This document shows, piece after piece, positions 35,288 through 45,560 of a DNA stretch of 64,000 nt; positions within the stretch are counted from its first letter, which is position 1; every line of letters begins with the position of its first letter. A program made the position numbers and the translations under genes. The DNA is taken from the NCBI GenBank assembly GCA_020205615.1, contig CM035167.1, forward strand, positions 35,342,015 to 35,406,014, read 5' to 3'. The notes under the pieces are model-generated. The model made no database searches, had not been told where the DNA came from, and worked only from the letters and a program-made list of their open reading frames with translations. This DNA comes from Panax quinquefolius. Lineage: Eukaryota; Streptophyta; Magnoliopsida; Apiales; Araliaceae.

Positions 35288-36298
35288 TGTCGACATTGGG
35301 ATTTTTGGATGTCCCTTTCCGTTGCTTGTTCTTTGGTGTTCTCATTTTAGGTGAGATTTATTTGAAAAAATAAGTGAAAAAGGTCCGACATGTATGATGT
35401 CGACGATGGGACTGTTAAGAGTCGCCAGTTGGTTTTTTAAATGGTTGTACCAACACAACCGATAAAAGGTTTGCACATTGACCCAGTGATGTGACATCGA
35501 AATACTGGCCTCGTAAACCGAGATTCGTTTAGGGTCCGGGGACTTGGTTATGCAGGGGGAAGGTGTTAGGCACCCCCCGACATCCGTGTTACCACGGTGA
35601 CCGCCTCTTTTCTAGAAACTATTATTTAAGTGTGTGTGTGTATGTGTGTGTGTCAATGTGCTGTTATATGGAAGTTGTGCGAGTCCTCGTTCGAACCTAT
35701 ATACACAGGGTTTGAATTTATGTAAAAATTCAATTTTTAGCAAGATATGGCAGTGATGTTTTATAAAAGAGGTTTTTCAAACCCTGATGCTCAATAGGAA
35801 TTGAGACCTTTTACACTCCCATTTTTATTAAGTGATCGGCTTGATTGATTTTATTTGACGGATGCGAGGCATCCGTATGAAAATAATATATATAAATAAT
35901 GTCAATTTCCTCGTGGGTATGGAAACCATCTGAGGAAATTCAGACATCGCAGAATAATTTACAAGCCGCTTACAGCTGAAAATGTCCATCACGAGAACCG
36001 AATCTAGATTCAATGAGATGAATCTGTGATCACATGATTCCTAGGCTCACAAGATACTGCAGTTTATATGAAAGCAGTAAGTAGGTATATATATATAAAA
36101 GCTGTAAATATATATATATACAGACAGGATCACCATCCACGAAGCAACTCCATGGGGGATCAGAAATATAAATAAAGCTGTTAAAAGCTATCAACCGCCA
36201 CGGAGGAAACTCCAGGCGGGACAAAACGTAAATAAAGCTGTAAAACGATCAACTGCCATGAAGCAAACTCTAAGCAGGACGAATTTATTTATATATAT

Positions 36299-36464
36299 AT
36301 ATATATACTTATATATATGAACTGTGGTTGAACTCTGTTCGGTGCATTTATTACTTTTTTATATATATATATATATTAAAGCAATAAACACTCCAGACTG
36401 AAGTCTAGGCTCATCGAACAAAGTTCGACACACAATTCATATATATATATATAACATTATCGAA

Positions 36465-36520
<56 letters not shown>
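36299..36520. repeat. TA/GA microsatellites and modules of the Tat 3' LTR
   Basis: TA runs near 36290-36320, 36360-36375, 36439-36452 and 36466-36509, the last followed by about nine GA units (36508-36525). Between them lie units related to the four modules at 63118-63480. The unit at 36313-36352 is in reverse orientation compared with its counterpart at 63120-63180. Confidence 0.8.
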
Positions 36521-36525
<5 letters not shown>

Positions 36526-36830
36526 CTGGAATGAAACCACGGACCGAAGTTCGGGCAAAAGCAAACAACACGACTCTCAACGTGTAGAAGGGTGTGTGCA
36601 CATATGAAGAGAAAGACTCTAAAGTGTGTGAGAAGGCTTACAGCTAACTGCTAAAAAAGGCTTTTATATCTTTAGAGTGGGTAAACACTAGCTTGTGTGG
36701 GTACAAAAGAGGCTATATATGAGCTCACAGGTGTTTAAAAGTGGGAAAATACACTGTATGGCGAGTGCAGAGCAAATTGTGCAGGGTTTTTCCATCTTTT
36801 TCTCTTAGAAAATCAGCACCCCAAGCCCTC

Positions 36831-36838
36831 TATTTATA
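36831..36838 (-). promoter_or_regulatory. TATA box of the Tat 3' LTR
   Basis: TATAAATA on the minus strand in CCTATAAATAGAGGG; the same sequence stands at 63853-63860 in the 5' LTR. Confidence 0.65.
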
Positions 36839-37728
36839 GGAAATATGAGCCGCAGGTGTACCAGAGGCAACCTGAGTTGGCCCGGGTTTGTCGGGTCGGG
36901 TCGTCTCAAAGTACGTGCACTCAGGCACTATAATGTCCACTCGAATTTTTAGAAGTGCAATCCGGGCATCCGTTTGAGGTATACATGACCTATTTCGAAC
37001 CGCCGTTGTCAAGAGTTGTACAATGGCATGGGATTAGAGTTTGTGCGAAGTCATTGAAGATGGGACGATGCCCTCCGGTCTTCAAGCTTTAACTTTCATC
37101 CGTTACACTGCACAATAATCACTCGGGATTGGTTAGCCTTGTGGGACATTGTTGTGTAGAGACGTGACGTGGCATCATGTTTGGCGAGATGACGATGTTG
37201 CCCCTCACTGGTGTTATCGTCGAATTGGGATACGTCATGACGCGTTGCTCGAGACTTATTTGTGATTGGGACCGCTACAATTGTTGAAGGTCCTCATTGT
37301 CATCTTTGAGGTGTGCCTGCCTCCCCGATGTTATTGTCGGGTTGGTGCAGTGTATCTCGTTGTGAGTGCTGAGATTGAAGCTGGTCGCATTTGAAACAAG
37401 CATTTCCGGGGTTATCGCCGAAACTGTACTCCTTGGGGTTATCACCAAGGTTAGTGGCTATTCGCATGGTTGGGATTGAGACTGGATACCTCGGGGTTAT
37501 CTCCAAGATTAATTGGTCTTCTCCGGTGGTACCGGTATTGTATCTGCAGGCCTTGGGGTTACATCCGAGGTTGAAATCGTTACTCCCACATTGTGATCCG
37601 GGGTTGATGCTGACCTTTCGGTAGTATCCGGTATGGATTTGGATTGTCTTTCAGGGTTCTCTCTTAAAAGATGAATCATCCTCCGCAATGTTAATGTGAT
37701 GAGTCTGAGAAAATTTTGAGTGTCTACA

Positions 37729-37745
37729 GATGCCCCTCTTTATCA
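37729..37745 (-). other. Tat polypurine tract
   Basis: On the minus strand this reads ATGATAAAGAGGGGCATC directly before the LTR start TGTAGACAC. It marks the 3' LTR boundary and the plus-strand priming site. Confidence 0.7.
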
Positions 37746-39700
37746 TACTCATGCATGGCGATGCATGGGTAGGATAAAGAATCCTAGACACTTGAAACGC
37801 AACAAGACAAATGTGGTACTATGGGTAGCAAAAATGATGCAAATGTATGATGCATGTGTATGGGGTTGTAGCCCAACATGCTGGGGATGATTGCTGGATC
37901 CCTGTTGCCTCAACTGGGGATTGGCAATACTGACCAGATCTAATGTGTAAGTTGAATCTGTTAGGATGTTGATGTTGGAGTTATCACCAAATTCCTGTGT
38001 TCTTGATAACGACTTGATCCTAAAGAGGTACCTCTTGTGTGCAAGAGATCTGTGGGGATAAAGCTTAATCTATTTGAGGATGTGTATAACATATTCCATC
38101 ATCTATCCTCTTTGATAATGTTGACCTCTCCTGGTTAGTATCGCCAGAATATGTCATAATTTTGTTGGATTTACTGCCAACAACAAATGCTATCATGGAT
38201 GCCTGACCTTCGTTGACACGTGAATCAACGGCTGAAACATCCTGTGGGATATACTGTCAAGGTTGCTTGACCTTCGCTGACGTGTGAATCAACGACTGAG
38301 ACACTGTGAGGAGATCGTCAAGGTTGCTTGACCTTCGCTGACGTGTAGATCAACAGAGCATTGCGTTGTGACCCCCGTCGGGGATCCGCTAGGGAATATG
38401 AGCAGTTGGGTATGAAGACCTCGAATAGATCTAGAGCTCTGATAGGTTTAATTGCTATCGGCTAAAATGACATCAAGGTTGCTTGACCCTCGTTGATATG
38501 TGTGTCAACGGCTAAGCATGCATTGTTACTCCCGCTGGAGATATATGTTGTAACCCCCGTCGGGGATCTACTGGGGACGCATGAGTAAGTACGTAACTCC
38601 CAAATAGTTCTCAATGCTTCGATGGGTTTAATTTCCATCGGTTGGAATATTTTCAAGGCTGCTTGACCTTCCTTAATAGACATGGCAACGGATGAATGTG
38701 TTGTAACCCCCACCGGGAATCTACGTTGTAACCCCCGTTGGGGACTTACTTAGGGTAACGACCCGGAGTCGGCGGCATCGGACCTATACGAGGTATTATC
38801 GGATGTTATTTTGCAACAAATGAGATCATTGGCAGGGTATACCTCGTGTTCGGGTGACTACCAATGGGCAATGTACAGATTCAAAGTCTCATCCGAGAAA
38901 ACTAGGATTGTATGCTGTTTTGCTCAATCGCGTGGCATTTTTATTCTCGATTTGATCTTTCTAGTCCGTAAGAACTCCGTTTAAACTTGAACCGGATCGA
39001 GCCGGAGGGTGGGGACCCATAATAAAGGAGTTGCAGTGCTTTGTCAGAAGTCGCAGTGGGCCTACTACCAAAGCGTGGATGATAAATCCTGCAATCAGCC
39101 TTCACAGGTTCATTTCCAACTTGTTTCACAAAGAGAGAATCGCAAGCCATCTTCAGATCTGCTGAGTTCGGGCTGCTTTCTGCAAATTCTGTCACCATTC
39201 GAGTGTTTTACATTATTCTGGTAACGTATGCATGTATTTTTTTCCAATTTCTGTCCGTTGGATTGTGAGTTATCACACGAAATGCATCTAAACACATAGT
39301 AGTGATTATGTATGCACAATTGAATTGATAAAAAATATTCAACATAGTAAATGTTAGTATTAAACCATGTTGAACATAATGATGTAAAAATTTTTACTTC
39401 TGAGACAGTCAAATTGGCACCCTTTTCTGCTATTTTTTGTCCTATTTGAGGTCCATTGAGCAAAAGGTAGAAAGGCAAAGTACTCCTAGCATTGAGGTTG
39501 GCCTTATGCATGATGATTTTGATTTTTAATGCATATATTATATATACGACTTTGGGACAGGTGTGCTACTGAATGGCCACCTAGGCATGCCTGTGTGCAT
39601 GTGGATAGTCCTATTTTTAAAGGGGACTATGGCGAAATTTTTCCAAATGTAGGCATTGGGTAGTCATGCATTCTAACTCCACTATATGTTAAAGTAAATG
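37746..39700 (-). repeat. Tat 3' untranslated region with degenerate tandem repeats
   Basis: About 2 kb without a gene. 38190-38760 holds five degenerate copies of a block starting TCAAGGTTGCTTGACCTTCG and ending in GTAACCCCCGTCGGGGAT; spacing is irregular (from about 75 to 220 bp). 39200-39700 shows nothing recognisable. Confidence 0.7.
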
Positions 39701-40083
39701 AATGCATGCATATAGTCATAAATGCATTTAAAAAGCTCCAGGTAAGGAAATACCACACCCTTTCTGAGGTAACTTGGAGACTTGTTGTCCAGATATTGAT
39801 GGATCCGGATCAGCCGAGCAGTTCCTATAGGACCGCTTCTGGCATATGGCGGAGGGCTTCTAAAGTGCCTCATCCCCGTTCTGTTAGACAACCTCGTCGG
39901 TTGGTGGAGGCCGTGATACGTCCTATCCAGGTAGATGTTCAGGCCGTGATACGTTCTATTCCGATTGAGGATCCCGCTCCTGCTGCACATATCCCTCACA
40001 GGGAGCTTCTGAGCATTCAGGTGGCAAACCCGAGTTCTTTGGGTAATCAAGTACATCCATCGATGTACTTGCATGCTAACGAG

Positions 40084-40166
40084 GTATGGCGTTAGACTTT
40101 GATCTTCCTTCTTTCCTATTGATGAGGATTTAAAGGGTTCTGACGTTTGATCTGCATTTCATGCAG
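40084..40166 (+). other. Predicted intron 1 of the antisense PMD gene
   Basis: GTATGG...CATGCAG, 83 bp, preceded by ...CTAACGAG. It joins two exons at codon boundaries (phase 0) and removes several stops that separate them. The interval is T-rich before the AG. Confidence 0.55.
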
Positions 40167-40818
40167 TTCCGAGTTTTACACAAACCAGCGAGGAATCGGT
40201 TCAAGATTCACTCCATGTACCAGGCGCTTCACCCTGATTATAGAGCGGTAGTGCATGAGTGGGGATTCGGGGCATTCTTCTCCATCCTTCCCCGTTGCTG
40301 TCCCTGGGGTTACCTTAGGGCTTTGTCTGAGCGATGGTTTCATCAGACTCAGTCACTCCACCTACTGGATTGTGAGGTGATGATGACGCCTATGGATTGG
40401 CGATTTATCACAGGTATAGAGTTTGGATGGGAGCCAGTGCCTTGCATGGCGAATATCACCCCTACTGCCATCCGATCCTTACTAGGAGTGTCGACGGAGG
40501 CGCTCAAAGGCAGGACTGTCCGTTCAGGTCCTTTGAGAGTAGATGTTATGAGCGGGCTATTGAGTGAGCCCATGCATGATGATGTTAGGATCAGGGATTG
40601 CGTTCTGCGGTGATTGTTCCTGATTATCATTCGAGGCTGCTTCATAGCAGATAATTCTTCCACGGTATCTTTCGCTTTGGTCAGCGCCACACGCGATGTG
40701 GACCGTATTGGAGAGTACGATTGGGGCTCTTACACCTTTGCCTATTTCCTCCGGCATGCGCCCGAGCTCACGAGGTGGTTGGACCGAGGCTTGGTTAGGA
40801 TTTTACCCATTTCTGCTG

Positions 40819-40875
40819 GTGAGTATTTCTCTTATCTTTTCTCATTCATAGGTTAAGAGTGTTTACTGATAGCAG
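40819..40875 (+). other. Predicted intron 2 of the antisense PMD gene
   Basis: GTGAGT...GATAGCAG, 57 bp, short for a plant intron. The phase-1 junction continues in frame into LPLCWKFWAYERLPYLRP, as expected for the family. An alternative acceptor at CATAG (about 40851) does not keep the frame. Confidence 0.45.
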
Positions 40876-41635
40876 TTGTTTTGCCATTGTGTTGGAAGTT
40901 TTGGGCCTATGAGAGGCTTCCATATTTGCGTCCTGTGAGTGTGTTAGGTTTAGACTCCTATCCACGAGGATGACGATGGCACCATTCTATCTTGTCGGAG
41001 GTCCCTCAGAATGAGGGCTTCGCCATCGCCAGATACAAATTGGAGTTTCTTGATGGCGTGTACCATTACATGGATTCCCTACTCGGGGGAACATTTGACC
41101 ATCGGATTTGAAGATGGACATCCGACTGGAGTCGAGTATTTGATTTCCACCAGAGAGTTCCTCTCTCTTCACGGATGGAGGTGGGAGCTCTATCTAAAGC
41201 GAAGCGCGTATTATTAGGAGCACCACAAGGGAGATCCGTATATCGATCTTGCCTCCTGTCAGGCGTCATTGGCCCATATCACAGACACCCATCACTGATA
41301 TTCCATTGTTGGGAGTTGACGGTTTTGCTTTATTAGAGGGTCCATGTACTCAGGAGATATTCCATCGTTGGTGGCTCCCTCGCACTATTGGGGCCCAGTC
41401 CCGTGCCACACAGTTTATGGGGGACATGGTTCCAGGATCTTTGATGATGACGGATTGGGTAGCTTGTGTCCGAGCTCCGACTCATATGACCCAGATTGAT
41501 AGTTTGACCCGACAGTTGGACCAGGCACATGTATTTATCCAGCATTTAGGCAGAGATCCAGCAGAGGCGGAGACATTTGTTCCTTCCAGCTCAGGTGCTG
41601 GCCACTCAGATGACCCATTTGGTTTTTCTGGCTAA

Positions 41636-41976
41636 GATCTTCCTCTTTATAGGCCTGACATCCCTGTTGATAGAGATCCAATGACTCAGGAGGAGTTACA
41701 TTAGGTGGACAGGATTGAGGATGTGGACATCGAGACCCTGGTCTTCTTCTGATGTATATTCTCGTTATATCTTTTGATAGGCCTCTGTTAGATATTGGGT
41801 GGCTGTTCCCCATTCTCGCTATATCTTTTGATAGGCCTTTGTTAGTAGTAGGGCGGTTGTGCCCCATTTCCAGATTGTAGTCAGATAGAAATGATGTATT
41901 AGATGATGATATATTTAGGAATGTATGCACTATTTTTCATTCCCTATATCATATTGCCATCCATCATCTGTTATGC
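41636..41976. other. Gap between the two antisense genes
   Basis: 340 bp without a recognisable domain. Contains two direct copies of CTATATCTTTTGATAGGCCT (about 41767 and 41820), a short tandem repeat of about 53 bp. Confidence 0.5.
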
Positions 41977-43128
41977 ATGTATCATGTTATGCATATGTAT
42001 GTATGTCCAGAGATATTCGGCATTGACGACTCGGATGGTCTTATGACACGCCCGCATGTGATGTCTTCTTCGATAGTTAGCCGTATAGATCATACCCCAC
42101 CATCAATGGTGGCATTGGGTATGCGATCGTGGCACGATAACATGTCACCGCCGCATGTGGTGGATCAGACTGTTAGATCTGTTCGCAAAGATACCATGAC
42201 CCTTTTGGTATCTCAGTTCCCGTAGGATTTGTAGGCGGGATGTTAGAGCATTGGCTACCGATAAGCGTGTATTCCATTTGGCACCCATGAGTCGACTCTA
42301 CTCGGAGGAGTATGATGTTTGACGATCTTTGCCTTAGATGACCTTGCGTGCACATGGCTTTAAGAGATATGAGTAGACGATTCATGACTCTCACAGGATT
42401 GAGGCGCAGAGTAGTGCAGGATGAGCTGACATCTGGCCACGTGATTTCTCAGCGTTTTCTGTATGACAGATTTGGCGCGGAGGATAGCTACTCACGACAT
42501 TCCGGGGATTTCACCGTGTCGGAGGATCATTGGCGTTTGGCCAGAGTTGATGTACTGATGCTATGTGTATTGTCATACGTGTACATGTCGCTGTATATGG
42601 ATGAGTTAAATATAGGCGTTGTCATGGCCGTGAGAGCTCTCAAGGAGGGTCGTACCATTGTGCCTATGATTATAGCAGAGACTCGCAACAAGATCCCATC
42701 TTCTTGTTTTACCGTCGCGCGTTTTCTTGGGAGTTTGGTCATACTGTATGTGTGGTTTATGTCACACTTGCGACCGGTGGGTACCCTTAGACGACATGGG
42801 TATTGCTTCTCCCATGATGTGGCCATGTCATACTCCTTTCACCACGAGAGTGTATAGATGCTCGATCTGGTCCGCATTTTGGCGGAGATATCGAGATCCA
42901 TTTATATATTCTTTGTGCTCGGGGCTTTGCTCACCATACATCTTCATTACTCACACTCCGGGCATGGATTTCCTTCCTTTGGCTCGTTTGAGGGGCGTGA
43001 CTAATTATCACCCACTGGCCGTGATGTCGCAGTTCGACCAGTTCCAGGATTTTTACCCTTTCGAGGGGGCGACAGTCCAGTGTTCAGCTTCTCGATACAT
43101 CTCAGCAGAAGACCGATCTTGTGTATAG
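41977..43128 (+). pseudogene. Second antisense gene remnant, DUF7745-like
   Basis: Plus-strand frames 42348-42857 and 42727-43128 read FLYDRFGAEDSYSRHSGDFT...DHWRLARVDVLML, then a MAVRALKEGRTIVPMIIAETRN stretch, LVILYVWFMSHL, and after a frameshift FLPLARLRGVTNYHPLAVMSQFDQ. The order of hydrophobic blocks, the xxPxIxAE segment, the WxxSHL motif and the closing LxGLRG-xxYxP-LxxxQF block match what I know of DUF7745, a plant domain common in retrotransposon-linked ORFs. The match is by eye and function is unknown. 41977-42347 is weakly open and not assigned. It ends where the integrase stub of the host element begins, on the other strand. Confidence 0.55.
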
Positions 43129-43303
43129 CATTCCCATGAATTTGGCATTGATAGCATCTTTTGATGTGGTCATGGCAATCAGCCTTGAGAGATAGCCAAT
43201 AATGTACATCCGAGGACTTTCTTGACAAGGAGGGGCCACTCATGTGGGGGCCACAGACTCGCCATGGATTTCATCTATAAGCCTTTGGGCTTGATCTTTG
43301 TCT
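43120..43303 (-). pseudogene. Tat integrase stub (zinc-binding part only)
   Basis: VHYWLSLKADCHDHIKRCYQCQIHGNAIH gives the end of the integrase HHCC domain, keeping the CX2C pair. Right after it, homology stops and the antisense DUF7745-like gene begins. The catalytic D,D-35-E core and C-terminal domain are absent from the window, so the element could not integrate by itself. Confidence 0.75.
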
Positions 43304-44640
43304 CTAGACACCGAGGAGACCTAGTCCTCGCATCTCTTTTATAGAGCGCATCTCCATTTCAAGTAGAACTTCATAAGAAGTCGATGGATCCGCCTTTTTC
43401 GCGGTCAAAGCTCGCTTCAATGGTATAGATCCATCTCGTAGATATTCCTTGATATGCTGATACCAAGGAGGTTGGATGGGAGGTAGCTCATCCGATACTT
43501 CTCCAACGTAATTCCCATAGGCTGGGGCCTTGTTCAGGGTAATTGTGACGCTTGGCAAGTGTTCCTTGTCTGATATGCAAATCAAGGAGGCCAAAGTTAC
43601 TAATGCATCCGCGAAATCATTCCTATTACGAGGAACATGTAGAAAAGAGATTTCTTCGAACTCCGAAGCCATCTTCAAAACCTGCCGATGGTAAGGCAGC
43701 AAATATAGTTCCCTGGTTTAATAGATTTCGGTGGATTGTCTGATTACCAACTCTGAATCTCCAAGGATAGTTAACCGCCTGATGCCGATTGAACGGGCAA
43801 GTTTTAGCCCCATGAGACAACCTTCATACTCAGCCATATTGTTGGTGCTGACAAACTATAATTTGACGATGACGGGATATTGCTCCCCCGTACCAGATAC
43901 TAGAACTGCTCCAGCTCCAGAACCTTCCATATTAACAGCTCCATCAAAATACATTTTCCATGATTGGCTCATATTGTACTGATGGTGTTGCTGCGCTGTC
44001 ATTACCGCTTCATCGGGGAAATATGTTTCCAAGGGTTTGAAATCCTCTGAAGGTACGACGGCCAGTTGATCCGCGATTCCTTGACCCTTGATGGACTTTT
44101 GAGTCACATATATGATGTTAAATTGTTGTAGGATCAACTGCCATCTGGACAGTCGGCAATTTAACATGGGTTTTTGAACACGTATTTGAGAGGATCCACG
44201 CGGGATATGAGATGGGTTGTGTGGCCATGGAGGTAATGTTGTAACCTCATGGAAGCCTATACTAAAGCACAACACGTCTTTTCGATCAGAGTGTACTTGT
44301 GTTCACTGCTGCTGAACCTTTTGCTAAGGTAATAGATAGCTCGTTCGTGGCCTCTATCGTCTTTCTGTCCCAGCTTGCAGCCCATGGCGTTGTCAATTAC
44401 GGACAGATACATGAACAGGGGAACATCATCCCTGGGTGGTACCAAGATGGGAGCTTTGATTAGCTGTTTCTTGATTGTAATGAAGGCATTCTGGCACTCA
44501 TCACTTCATTTCATGGAGGAGTTCTTCCTTAATAGTTTGAAGATTGGCTCACAGGTTGCGGTGAGTTGGGAGATAAACCTGCTGATGAAGTTGATTCTTC
44601 CCAAAAATCCCCTTATTTCCTTCTCTGTCTGAGGAATGGG
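43304..44640 (-). pseudogene. Tat dual RNase H region
   Basis: First RNase H remnant: LFMYLSVIDNAMGCKL...ERAIYYLSKRFSSSEHKYTLIEK (44445-44257), lacking a convincing full active site. Second, archaeal-like RNase H: WKMYFDGAVNMEGSGAGAVLVS (about 43960), then across a frameshift NNMAEYEGCLMGLKLA, ILGDSELVIRQ, and VPRNRNDFADAL. Together these give the D-E-D-D set of an active-type RNase H. A second RNase H downstream of a decayed first one is a known property of the Tat lineage. The C-terminal linker (PPWYQHIKEYLRDG) leads to the integrase stub. Confidence 0.8.
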
Positions 44641-45560
44641 CATTTCCTTGATGGCTTGGATTTTGGCAGGATCCATTCTATCCCTTTGTGGTCGATTAGA
44701 AATCCTAGCAACTTGTTCGATTTAACGCCAAAGGCGATTTAATGGATTCAACTTCAAGTTGATTTACGCAACTGTTGAACAACTTTCTAAGATGGTCTAT
44801 ATGGTCATCCTCCTTCCGGGATTTGACAATGATGTCATCCACGTAGATCTCAATCTCTTTATGCATTAAGTCGTGGAAAAGAGCCATCATAGCTCGTTGA
44901 TAGGTAGCTCCGGCATTGATGAGGCTGAATGACAACCGTTTATAACAAAAAGTTCCCCAAGGAGTGATAAAAGTAGTCTTCTCACGATCTTCCTCAGCAA
45001 CCATGATCTGATGATACCCAAGAAAGCAATCAAAGAAAGGAGTACATGTCGACAAGGCAAAGATTGTCAATGCGAATGTGGATAAATGGCACGGGAAAGC
45101 TATCTTTTAAGCAAGCATTGTTCAAGTCCCGGTAATCCACGCAAACTCGCACCTTCCCTCCAAGTTTAGGTACGGGCACGATATTGGATATCCACTCAGG
45201 ATATGTAGACACCATGATGATGTCAGCTTGAAATTGTTTCACAATTTCTTCTTTCACCTTTAAACTCACTCAGGTTTCAATCGCCTGAGTTTTTGCTTGA
45301 CTGGCTTAAATCCCTCTTTAATGGGAAGGCGATGAAGGACAATGTCAGTGGACAAACCCACCATGTCTTCATGAGACCATTCAAACACATCCTGGAATTG
45401 GGTTAATAGCGTAACCATATCGTTCCGTTGGTTTGGGGTTAGGTCTGAACCAATCTGGATTAACTTAGGGCTTTCTAAGGTTCCGAGATTGAAAGAAGTG
45501 GTTTGGTCAAGGTTGGGTTTGGGTTTGTCTTTGATCCATTCTTGAATTTCTGGAGGCACC
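44641..45560 (-). pseudogene. pol: Tat reverse transcriptase, broken
   Basis: It starts at the Athila insertion (QVPPEIQEWIKD), then FQDVFEWSHEDMVGL, PVKQKLRRLKPE, a stop and frame change, YPEWISNIVPVPKLGGKVRVCVDYRDLN (about 45200-45120), a further shift, DREKTTFITPWGTFCYKRL, and the catalytic YVDD (44834-44845). The usual MDGFSGYNQ motif has decayed to FDCFLGYHQ, keeping Asp. The thumb region continues to about 44700. Sequence type matches Tat/Ogre RT. Confidence 0.85.

Larger units (their letters stand above)
24515..35893. repeat. Tandem segmental duplication, unit 2
   Basis: Second copy of 13121-24518. Unit 2 merges without a break into the rest of the Tat 3' LTR. Individual base differences from unit 1 are scattered throughout, so this is not an exact assembly repeat. 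Confidence 0.93.
35288..37728 (-). repeat. Tat 3' LTR, 2441 bp
   Basis: On the minus strand it opens TGTAGACACTC (37728) and closes CCAATGTCGACA (35288). It contains (TG)n, TA-rich modules (about 36280-36510), a tandem series of about 65-bp units (36095-36290), and a TATA box at 36831-36838. It pairs with the partial 5' LTR at 62127. Confidence 0.88.
39706..41635 (+). pseudogene. Antisense plant mobile domain (PMD, aminotransferase-like) gene with introns, broken
   Basis: Lies on the plus strand, opposite to its host Tat element. Exon 1: 39706-40083. Exon 2 from 40167 gives FRVLHKPARNRFKIHSM, LHLLDCEVMMTPMDWRFITG and a TGA at 40611 in place of a likely Trp, then FLIIIRGCFIADN and YDWGSYTFAYFLRHAPELTRWLDRG. 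Exon 3 (from about 40876) begins LPLCWKFWAYERLPYLRP. These are the standard landmarks of the plant mobile domain (known from MAIN/MAIL-type proteins and transposons). After 40960 the frame shifts; ITWIPYSGEHL (about 41050) and a C-terminal piece (41249-41635) are recoverable in other frames. Function inside retrotransposons is unknown. The MAIN/MAIL relationship is inferred from motifs only. Confidence 0.75.

Noticed and set aside
39110..39511. 133-codon minus-strand frame in the Tat 3' region
   Set aside because: No recognisable motif and it overlaps other unassigned frames; probably chance.
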